From an uncultured Bacteroidaceae bacterium (lineage in GTDB: Bacteria; Bacteroidota; Bacteroidia; Bacteroidales; Bacteroidaceae): a DNA stretch of 7,243 nucleotides. Location of the stretch: NCBI GenBank assembly GCA_904501775.1, contig CAJGCJ010000100.1:1-7243 (forward strand), given 5' to 3'. Within the stretch, counting starts at the first letter, position 1; each line of letters opens with the position of its first letter. A model generated the notes under the pieces. The model was not told the DNA's origin. It saw nothing but the letters and a program-made list of their open reading frames with translations, and made no database searches. The translations under genes were made by a program, and so were the position numbers. Below are positions 1 through 6,416 of the stretch, piece by piece.

Positions 1-127
1 CGCACAAGGGGCATACCCAATCTTCGGGGATATTCTCGAAAGGTGTACCGGGCTCAATACCCGACTCAGGGTCTCCAATCTCGGGGTCATATATCCAATG
101 ACACACCGTACATACATATTTTTTCAT
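1..127 (-). CDS. Rubredoxin, N-terminal 42 residues (3' end cut by window edge)
   Basis: This is a small iron protein that carries single electrons in the cytoplasm using one Fe bound by four cysteines. All four ligands are visible: C6 and C9 in the first knuckle (YVCTVC) and C39 and C42 in the second (DWVCPLC). Other family landmarks are Y13-D14-P15, the GDPESGI segment (18-24), P26-G27-T28, F30 and W37. Rubredoxins are usually about 52-55 residues, so only some ten residues lie outside the window; the single base left of the last full codon fits the expected glycine. The start ATG at 125-127 gives the standard rubredoxin N-terminus (MKKYVC). There is no clear Shine-Dalgarno site, only A/T-rich sequence. 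Positions 10-11 are His-Trp where most rubredoxins have Gly-Tyr. It lies 48 bp after the sirtuin gene on the same strand and I see no TAnnTTTG promoter in the gap, so co-transcription is likely but unproven. Identification is near certain; its redox partner is unknown. Confidence 0.95.
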   Translation of the reverse strand, partial: MKKYVCTVCHWIYDPEIGDPESGIEPGTPFENIPEDWVCPLC

Positions 128-161
128 AATTCTTTATTTAAGTTTATAATATAACAATTAT

Positions 162-183
162 ATCTATAAAATGTTTTATAGAT
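162..183 (-). other. A/T-rich hairpin over the sirtuin stop codon
   Basis: ATCTATAAA (162-170) and TTTATAGAT (175-183) form a perfect 9-bp inverted repeat around a 4-base loop, and it includes the sirtuin stop codon (176-178). Only one pair is G-C, and the minus-strand sequence after it is not a clean U-run, so it is a weak or leaky terminator at best. It could equally be an mRNA 3'-end or processing structure between the sirtuin and rubredoxin genes, or chance in A/T-rich DNA. Confidence 0.35.
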
Positions 184-877
184 GTTTCAAATATTTCTCA
201 ATAAGTTCCTCTACTCCATCGCTTGCGCCCTTTCGTATGACAGTGACACCACGCACCCCACGCACCTCTACATCGTTGGGGTCTATAAGGAACACTGGCA
301 CCTTTGCCGGGACATAGTTCAACAGGCCGGCTGCAGGATATACATTCAATGATGTACCGATTATAACAAAAACGTCAACATTGCGTAAAGCCAGAACCGC
401 ATCATCCATAAGCGGAACAGCCTCTCCGAACCACACGATATAGGGGCGCAACTGCGAGCCGTCATCTGCCTTGTCGCCAATAATGATTTCGGCAGAGTGG
501 GAAGGCAGGGTGCGTACCTGCCGCAAATCATTCGGATTGCGCGACGAACAGGCCTTCATAAGTTCACCATGCAGGTGGATGATATTTGTTGAGCCTGCAC
601 GCTCGTGCAGGTCGTCTACATTCTGTGTCACCACAATCACCTCGTGTTCCTTCTCAAGAGAGGCCAATAGTTCATGTCCCTTATTAGGCTTCTTACCTTG
701 CAGTTCTTTGCGACGTTTGTTGTAGAACTCAAGCACCAATGAGGGGTTGGCTGCAAATCCTTCGGGGGTTGCAACCTGCTCCACGGGATAGTTGTCCCAC
801 AGGCCACCACCTCCACGAAAGGTACTGAGCCCGCTTTCTACACTCATTCCTGCGCCTGTCAATACTACAATTTTCAT
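176..877 (-). CDS. Sir2-family NAD-dependent protein deacylase (class III, CobB/SIRT5-like)
   Basis: Sirtuins remove acyl groups from lysine side chains using NAD+, giving nicotinamide and O-acyl-ADP-ribose; this one should be cytoplasmic. The 233 residues are a usual length for bacterial forms. The Rossmann motif GAGMSVESG (8-16) with TFRG (19-22) binds NAD, QNVD (85-88) lines the nicotinamide pocket, H103 in HLHG is the expected catalytic base, and GTSLNVYPAA (174-183) and IDPN (198-201) complete the NAD site. Y52 and R55 (FYNKR) match the Tyr-x-x-Arg pair that binds succinyl and malonyl groups in SIRT5-type enzymes, so removal of acidic acyl groups is inferred alongside deacetylation. The oddity is zinc: C110 is the only cysteine in the protein, so the four-Cys zinc site is absent. 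The start at 877 is fixed by the nucleotide-binding strand beginning at residue 2; a purine-rich AAGGAA abuts the ATG, too close for an ideal ribosome site. It is probably transcribed from the candidate promoter at 908-936, with rubredoxin downstream. Confidence 0.95.
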   Translation of the reverse strand: MKIVVLTGAGMSVESGLSTFRGGGGLWDNYPVEQVATPEGFAANPSLVLEFYNKRRKELQGKKPNKGHELLASLEKEHEVIVVTQNVDDLHERAGSTNIIHLHGELMKACSSRNPNDLRQVRTLPSHSAEIIIGDKADDGSQLRPYIVWFGEAVPLMDDAVLALRNVDVFVIIGTSLNVYPAAGLLNYVPAKVPVFLIDPNDVEVRGVRGVTVIRKGASDGVEELIEKYLKHL

Positions 878-907
878 TTCCTTTCAGAGCATGGATATTC
901 TAAATTG

Positions 908-936
908 CAAAACTAACATTTTTAGGCAAAGCACAA
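908..936 (-). promoter_or_regulatory. Candidate Bacteroidota-type promoter for the sirtuin gene
   Basis: On the minus strand TAGTTTTG (915-908) matches the Bacteroidota -7 consensus TAnnTTTG exactly. TTG at 936-934 lies 18 bases upstream of it, near the expected position of the -33 TTTG element. Initiation would fall around 900, giving a leader of roughly 25 bases before the ATG at 877. The placement between the susD terminator and the sirtuin start supports it. The assignment rests on the consensus match and position only. Confidence 0.5.
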
Positions 937-981
937 CACTTCATTAACATTATTTACAAAAAATATTATAAACATACAGAC

Positions 982-1018
982 AAAAATATCGGACAACACA
1001 CTGCTGCATTGTCCGATA
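982..1018 (-). terminator. Intrinsic terminator after susD
   Basis: A perfect 10-bp inverted repeat (1018-1009 with 996-987, read on the minus strand as TATCGGACAA and TTGTCCGATA) encloses a 12-base loop. It is followed directly by five T residues on the minus strand (986-982). It lies 26 bp past the susD stop codon, where an operon terminator is expected. On the plus strand no T-run follows the stem, so it works in one direction only. It separates the SusC/SusD operon from the sirtuin gene. Confidence 0.85.
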
Positions 1019-1043
1019 ATATTATGGATGATTGCTATGGAGT

Positions 1044-3098
1044 TTACTCTTCGGTGTTCTCCTTATCCGAATCCTTGTCCGATTCGGCATCATTCTCGGC
1101 CTCGGAGAGAGGAAGAGGCAGATACCAGTGATTCTCATTGGTGAGGAACGAATAGAGATCATTGTCCATCACATAATCCTTATTGTAATATGTAACATTG
1201 TTCTCAATATCTCTACCGGCTACACGACGTGCAAGGATATCTTTCCAATCGGCATAACCGTCCTTCTCGGCTCTCTTGGCAAAACGTATAAGGTCACCGA
1301 AACGGTTACCCTCGAAACAGAACTCAAGTGCAAGTTCGTCGAGCAGTATATCGTTCACATATCTGTAGTAGTCTCTATCGGTAATCTCTCTTACCGGAGC
1401 AAAGAGTGTATCACTGTCTTCTTTGACAAGGTCGTAGTAACGTGCTACACATGTATCGCTCAACGAGTAATATTTGTTGTGCTTGCTGTTGCCCGAACCA
1501 CGTGAGTGTATACCTTCGTTATCCTCGTAGCGTGTAGCTAAGAAATTATATCGTATAATCTCGTTATATACTGGGTCTTTAACTGTTATTGTATCTACAA
1601 TATCCTCGAGCACATCGGTAGGGTTGCCCAAAGAGTCTACAGCAACTTCTCTATCTACATAATAGAGATGTGTACGCAACTCATAGTTTCTCTTGAGTCC
1701 GCTCTTGAGAGCCTCCATAGCCATCACAAGTGCATCGGGGCACTGCTCCTCTTTCGATAGTCCTACCAAAGCCTCGGCAAAACGAGCATACAGGTGCATG
1801 GCGCGAACAATCTGAACAAAGTTTGTGCGGCCCGAAGATGTAACATAATGCATATTGTTCATGCTGATATTGATTCCATAGTTCAATTTTGCAATCACAT
1901 TGTTGTAGACATCATCACTATTCTCGCCAATCTGGCTACCTGTAATTGCATAACGGCGAAGGTCGCCCTTATACATCTCACTTGTAGGATTGTATGTAGG
2001 ACCTATCTTCTTTTCACTTATGTAAGCAAGGTAATCCTGTCTGTTGCTAAGCGAAACATATGAGGGAGATGCCGAAACCTGTGCTGCACCCTCGACCTCG
2101 GGCATGAATATATCGCTCAGGTATGATATTGTACCTGTAGAGGTTGTTGTCTCCATGGGGATGACTGTAAGTGCTGTATAATTCCTGATAGCAGTGCCGG
2201 CCCTATAGAGATCCGAATATGCATCAACATAGCCGTCATAGTCGTCGTAGTTACTGTATCTTACATACTCGCTGTTGTCGACAAAGATACGATTGTTGGC
2301 ACTTGTCGGGTTTACAGGTGTTTCGTTTATTGTCTTGAAGAAATAGTTTGCAGCAGCACGGTAGTCACCGGGCATGGCACGCCACAAGTGCAGTTCGCCA
2401 AGCAGATAACGCACCGGAACAAACAGCTGTTCTGTGGCAATTGAAGTACGGGGAGCGCCGGTCTCTATTCCTTTCCATGTGGGCATGGGGAAGAAACGGG
2501 GGTCTTCTATCGGAGTAAGCTCGTCGATAAGCAACGAGAATATCTCGTCGCGCGACTTCTTGGGCCTGTTCATAACCTCGGTTGCCTGTGAGTGTGTGAG
2601 GATGGGTTCAGTGTAATAAGGCACGTTCCCATAGTTTATGGCAAGCTGCATATAAGCCCATGCACGCATGCTCTTAACAGCAACGAACTCGCCTATAAGG
2701 TTTCTTCCATTACGCTCTATTGTAGTGTCTACCCTTGAAAGGAATACATTACAGTTGTTTATTACCGAATAGTAATCCCTTGCATCTATATAGGGGTTCT
2801 CGGTATCAAAATTAAAGTCGGATATACTTTGGATATCATATACAGCTTTACCCACATTTGCGCTCACAAGGTCGCCACGCAATTCACCGAGCAATACGGT
2901 GCGGTCGGCAATATTCTGGACACTTTTAAGTATTCCCAATACCGAGTAGACCGAATCACTTAGTGTAAGGTCGTCAAATTCCACATCTACTCGCTCAGTC
3001 TCTATTTCGAGCATATCTTCGCACGAAGATAGAGCGAGAGTTGCACTCAACATCACACACAATGTATAAATAAGATTCTTTTTCATTGTTCTATTCAT
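1044..3098 (-). CDS. SusD/RagB-family outer-membrane nutrient-binding lipoprotein
   Basis: SusD-type proteins sit on the cell surface as a hinged lid over the SusC channel and hold the ligand for import. The N-terminus is a lipoprotein signal: K6-K7, a hydrophobic stretch, then the lipobox LSSC with lipidated C26. The following E27-D28 fit the acidic export signal for surface lipoproteins in Bacteroidota. Family landmarks are ELRGDL (72-77), the TPR-like helix SMRAWAYMQLAINYGNVP (143-160), a second helix around 431-447 (RAMHLYARFAEAL), IHSRGSG (530-536) and the C-terminal ELALEFCFEGNRFGDLIRF (588-606). At 684 residues it is on the long side for the family. The usual short Asn/Pro-rich end after WYLPLPLS (658-665) is replaced by an acidic tail of about 20 residues. 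The start at 3098 is taken; M5 at 3086 also gives a good signal peptide, and neither has a Shine-Dalgarno site. It is the last gene of the run, 51 bp after susC. The substrate cannot be read from the sequence. Confidence 0.95.
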   Translation of the reverse strand: MNRTMKKNLIYTLCVMLSATLALSSCEDMLEIETERVDVEFDDLTLSDSVYSVLGILKSVQNIADRTVLLGELRGDLVSANVGKAVYDIQSISDFNFDTENPYIDARDYYSVINNCNVFLSRVDTTIERNGRNLIGEFVAVKSMRAWAYMQLAINYGNVPYYTEPILTHSQATEVMNRPKKSRDEIFSLLIDELTPIEDPRFFPMPTWKGIETGAPRTSIATEQLFVPVRYLLGELHLWRAMPGDYRAAANYFFKTINETPVNPTSANNRIFVDNSEYVRYSNYDDYDGYVDAYSDLYRAGTAIRNYTALTVIPMETTTSTGTISYLSDIFMPEVEGAAQVSASPSYVSLSNRQDYLAYISEKKIGPTYNPTSEMYKGDLRRYAITGSQIGENSDDVYNNVIAKLNYGINISMNNMHYVTSSGRTNFVQIVRAMHLYARFAEALVGLSKEEQCPDALVMAMEALKSGLKRNYELRTHLYYVDREVAVDSLGNPTDVLEDIVDTITVKDPVYNEIIRYNFLATRYEDNEGIHSRGSGNSKHNKYYSLSDTCVARYYDLVKEDSDTLFAPVREITDRDYYRYVNDILLDELALEFCFEGNRFGDLIRFAKRAEKDGYADWKDILARRVAGRDIENNVTYYNKDYVMDNDLYSFLTNENHWYLPLPLSEAENDAESDKDSDKENTEE
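1061..1084. repeat. 12-bp tandem repeat in the susD acidic tail
   Basis: CCTTATCCGAAT (1061-1072) is followed directly by CCTTGTCCGATT (1073-1084), 10 of 12 bases identical. On the coding strand this gives the near-duplicate residues ESDK-DSDK (672-679) of the SusD tail. The period is a multiple of three, so copy-number change would keep the frame. Part of the second copy (1075-1083) is identical to an arm of the downstream terminator. Confidence 0.7.
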
Positions 3099-3149
3099 TT
3101 TTCAGTATGCTGATAGCTTTTTATTTAACACTGGGCAGAGGATATATTA

Positions 3150-6100
3150 TTACAGGTTAACCTTTACACCAAGATGGAAACTGCGGCTGTGGGGCAACAG
3201 GCCGGCATCTACACCCTGATAAAGTATTCTGTTGTTCACCGAGAACTCGGGGTCATTACCAAGATATTTTGTCCATGTGTAGAGGTTCTCGGCTGCGCAC
3301 CACAATGTGAGTCCCTGTAACCAATTGCTTACGATGGGGAACTCATATTGCAACTGCACGCTCTTGAGACGCAGATATGAGCCATCCTCAATCCATCTGT
3401 CAGAGAAGCGCGAATTACCCTTGGGGTCGCCGTATGCGATACTTGGCATATCTGTGGTCTGTTCATCGATACTCCAGCGGTTCAGCATTGCCTTCGACTG
3501 GTTGAAGAAGTTGTTTCCACCCTCGAGCAGCGAACGATAGTAGTTATATACATCATTACCCAAAGAGTAGTTGAGACCTACGTTAAGTGTCCAGTTACCA
3601 TACGATACTTTGGTAAATATGTTTCCGTACAAATCGGGGTTGGGATCACCTATTACAACCTTGTCGGCATCGTCAATCAGACGGTCGCCTGTCATGTCGA
3701 CAAACTTCACGTCACCAGCCGCGAAATATGTATTATTGTCTGCAGCATCCGTCTGATAAAGTGCGAGCTCAGCAGCTTCGGCTTCTGATGATATCACACC
3801 GTCGGTCTTATATCCGTAGAACACACCTATGGGCTGACCTACCTGTGTAAGCACCTCGGCACCATATACGGTTGTGGGTGCAACAGCCTCGTCGAGTGCT
3901 GTAATCTCATTCTTGTAATGACCGGCCGACACTCCAAGTTCCCAATTGAACTTACGGGTATTGACAAGGCGTGCTGTAACAGAGGCTTCTATACCTGTAT
4001 TCTCAAGTTCTCCGCCATTGCTCCAGTATGTATCCATACCTGTTACATAGTCGTACTGCTTGGGCACCAACAGGTCTTTTGTCTTGGACTTGTACCAGTC
4101 GAGCGAGAGAGCCAGACGGTTCTCGAACAGAACGGCATCTACACCAATATTCACGCGCGATGTTGTCTCCCATTTAACGCCATCGTTCTCTACATTTCCA
4201 AGCTGGATACCCATATAACGGTTCTGGAACTTAACAGCCTGCATATAGCTTTGTGAAGCGTAATAGTCGATGGCATCGTTACCTACGACATCGTAGCCTG
4301 CACGCAACTTCAAAGAGTTGACAGGATGCACGTCGAACCACGATTCAGAAGAGACAAGCCATGCAGCATTTACCGAGGGGAAGAGTCCCCAGCGTACTCC
4401 TGCCAATGATATTCCGTCCTTGGCATTTTTACCAAAACGTGAAGAGGTCTCTAACGAGAGTGCTGCATTGAGGAAATATTTTGTCTTGTAGTTATAGTCG
4501 AGGTTCATATACCACGACATATTTGTCCACATGTTATCGTCGCCGGTATCTGTAAGGTAATCGTAGTTTGAACTGATTGTTGTAGCCTTGTCGTTACCCG
4601 AGTTGGCACATGAGAGGAAATTCGAGTCGAAGTCGAAACGTGTAAAGCGGAAACCGCCGAACAAATCAAAGCTGTGTGCTTTGAACACCTTATCCCAGCT
4701 TACTCTTGTGTCACTTGTCAACGAGCTCTCTTTACCGAATGACGATGATATGAAGTTACCTATGCGTCCAAGATTCTCGGCATAGAACTGGCGCGAAGCG
4801 TTTACGGTTGCATAGGGCAGATAATATCTCTCGCTCATGCGATGCAATGAATAGCTGAAAAGTTCAGATATCTTAAAATCGCCCAATTGAAGTTCGGGGG
4901 CAACAGACAAACCGAAGTGGGTATACTCCTGATCGTTCTTGTTATCTCCCGAGCCTACCCTTATAATTGTAAGAGGGTTGTAAAGCGAGTTATTGTCCTG
5001 TCCATTAGGTACATTATCGTCGATACCCCATGCAAAGTGGTCCGACTCATCTATAGCTGTTGTCAGTTCACGGAACTGAGAATACTTGTATGGGCTGAGG
5101 AAAGGGGATTTTACCATTGCGATGAAACCGGGCGATGAATAGGGGAAAGCATTGCTGTTCTCCATGATACCGTCATCGAGCAGTTCGCGTGCAACACGTG
5201 AGTAGAATATATCGAAGCGGGTATTGAAGTTCTGGGCCAGTGATACATCTGAATTGAATCGGATGTTCAAACGCTCATAGTTATTGGCTTTCAATGTGCT
5301 CTCGCCCATTGTATATCCCAATGAGAAGTTATACATTGCCACATCGTCACCACCTTCGACATTAATTTTGTAGTTCTGTGTCAAAGCCTCGCGATAGACC
5401 TCTTTCGACCAATCTGTATTATTGTGATACATATTGTAATAATGGAAATCGGGGTCGGTACGCAAGAAGTTGAAGTTGGTCTTCTTCGTATTCATTGTAG
5501 CAATCATCTCGTTGGCATAGGTACGGTACTCCTCGGAGTTCATCATATCTGTGAGTTTGGGCATCAGTGTCACATTTGCATAGATGTTGGCTGTGATGCG
5601 TGTAGCCATGCTCTTACCTCGTTTGGTGGTAATCATGATTACTCCGTTTGCAGCACGCGCACCATATATGGCTGTACCTTTTGTAAGAACCTCGACCTTA
5701 TCGATATCACTTACGTCTATACCTGCAAGAATATTGTTGAACATACCCATGTGCAACGAGCCGTAGTTCTCTTGCTGGTCGTATATTATACCATCTACAA
5801 CCAACAATGGAGCAGTGCTTGCATTGATTGAGTTGACTCCTCGTATAAGCATGAAGTTACCGATGGTGGGAGTACCCGAACGTGTCACTGAACGCACTTT
5901 GCCTCCCAATTTATTCTGTATATCTGAGTCGATGGTTATAGCAGTCGATATACCGGTTTCAAATGATGCTCCGGCAGTAAGGCTTATATCCTCGCTATAG
6001 TTTTCGCTGAAATCATCGCTATAAAGACGTGCGTTTACTACATCCTTGCCAAGCAAAGGGCGTTGTACCATACGGTACTGCGGTGTAGAGAAGCTGAGCA

Positions 6101-6386
6101 GTGTAACGTATGATGGAACATTCAGTTTATATTTACCGTCGGCATCGGTCATTGTGGTTACACCACCATGTCCTGTAGCCTGCACACGAACACCCGGGAT
6201 AGGGATATTTGTAGCTGCATCGTACACTGTACCGGTAACAATGCGGCTATCGGATTTCACTTTCAAAGAATCGGAAATTTCTCCTTTGCTCTCTACTGTT
6301 GCGCTTGCAGGAATGGCAAATGACAGCATCACTGCAAATGCCATAATCGATTGCATAATTTGTCGCATATACATAGTTTCCTTCAT
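3150..6386 (-). CDS. SusC/RagA-family TonB-dependent outer-membrane transporter
   Basis: This is the barrel channel of a SusCD importer, driven by TonB-ExbBD; it should work with the SusD encoded next to it. Residues 1-29 are a Sec signal peptide with likely cleavage after PASA. A carboxypeptidase-regulatory-like beta-sandwich follows (about 49-121; TGTVYDAATNIPIPGV and TDADGKYKL). The plug (about 150-258) shows IRGVNSINAS (181-190), LLVVDG (194-199) and the SusC signature AIYGARAANGVIMITTKRG (239-257). The rest is the beta barrel, with the family's acidic loop at about 891-922 (TGDRLIDDADK), DGSYLRL (1001-1007), AENLYTWTKY (1032-1041) and a terminal strand ending HLGVKVNL. The length of 1078 is typical. 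There is no STN domain, and the usual EVVVxGYG-like segment before the plug is missing. The start at 6386 is tentative: AAGGA (6383-6379) lies 4 bases before M5 (6374) and 10 before M7 (6368), and both would still give a good signal peptide. It begins 30 bp after the upstream gene, so it is very likely in its operon. Confidence 0.96.
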   Translation of the reverse strand: MKETMYMRQIMQSIMAFAVMLSFAIPASATVESKGEISDSLKVKSDSRIVTGTVYDAATNIPIPGVRVQATGHGGVTTMTDADGKYKLNVPSYVTLLSFSTPQYRMVQRPLLGKDVVNARLYSDDFSENYSEDISLTAGASFETGISTAITIDSDIQNKLGGKVRSVTRSGTPTIGNFMLIRGVNSINASTAPLLVVDGIIYDQQENYGSLHMGMFNNILAGIDVSDIDKVEVLTKGTAIYGARAANGVIMITTKRGKSMATRITANIYANVTLMPKLTDMMNSEEYRTYANEMIATMNTKKTNFNFLRTDPDFHYYNMYHNNTDWSKEVYREALTQNYKINVEGGDDVAMYNFSLGYTMGESTLKANNYERLNIRFNSDVSLAQNFNTRFDIFYSRVARELLDDGIMENSNAFPYSSPGFIAMVKSPFLSPYKYSQFRELTTAIDESDHFAWGIDDNVPNGQDNNSLYNPLTIIRVGSGDNKNDQEYTHFGLSVAPELQLGDFKISELFSYSLHRMSERYYLPYATVNASRQFYAENLGRIGNFISSSFGKESSLTSDTRVSWDKVFKAHSFDLFGGFRFTRFDFDSNFLSCANSGNDKATTISSNYDYLTDTGDDNMWTNMSWYMNLDYNYKTKYFLNAALSLETSSRFGKNAKDGISLAGVRWGLFPSVNAAWLVSSESWFDVHPVNSLKLRAGYDVVGNDAIDYYASQSYMQAVKFQNRYMGIQLGNVENDGVKWETTSRVNIGVDAVLFENRLALSLDWYKSKTKDLLVPKQYDYVTGMDTYWSNGGELENTGIEASVTARLVNTRKFNWELGVSAGHYKNEITALDEAVAPTTVYGAEVLTQVGQPIGVFYGYKTDGVISSEAEAAELALYQTDAADNNTYFAAGDVKFVDMTGDRLIDDADKVVIGDPNPDLYGNIFTKVSYGNWTLNVGLNYSLGNDVYNYYRSLLEGGNNFFNQSKAMLNRWSIDEQTTDMPSIAYGDPKGNSRFSDRWIEDGSYLRLKSVQLQYEFPIVSNWLQGLTLWCAAENLYTWTKYLGNDPEFSVNNRILYQGVDAGLLPHSRSFHLGVKVNL

Positions 6387-6416
6387 TTTTTTCGTCGTAT
6401 AAATATGTCCTTACCA

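Noticed and set aside
145..162. TATAAT/ATTATA inverted repeat between sirtuin and rubredoxin genes
   Set aside because: It has six A-T pairs only, in very A/T-rich DNA; too weak for a terminator, and it is not a promoter element of the Bacteroidota type.
471..725. 84-codon open frame on the plus strand
   Set aside because: It is antisense to the sirtuin catalytic region, whose conserved motifs show the minus strand is the coding one.
1032..1505. 157-codon open frame on the plus strand
   Set aside because: It lies wholly antisense to susD, has no recognisable domain, and its hydrophobic Ile/Val-rich product is what the complement of this coding sequence would give.
3102..3113. TCAG-TATG-CTGA small hairpin just before the susD start
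   Set aside because: A 4-bp stem is too short to claim as a translational control element without conservation data.
3099..3149. Possible separate promoter for susD
   Set aside because: No TAnnTTTG element is seen in the 51-bp gap; the gene is more simply read as co-transcribed with susC.
3918..4256. 112-codon open frame on the plus strand
   Set aside because: It is a shadow of the SusC barrel coding sequence with no ribosome site or known motif.
5424..5831. 135-codon open frame on the plus strand
   Set aside because: It is antisense to the SusC plug and early barrel; the His/Val/Ile-rich product resembles no family, and the minus-strand frame has full SusC signatures here.
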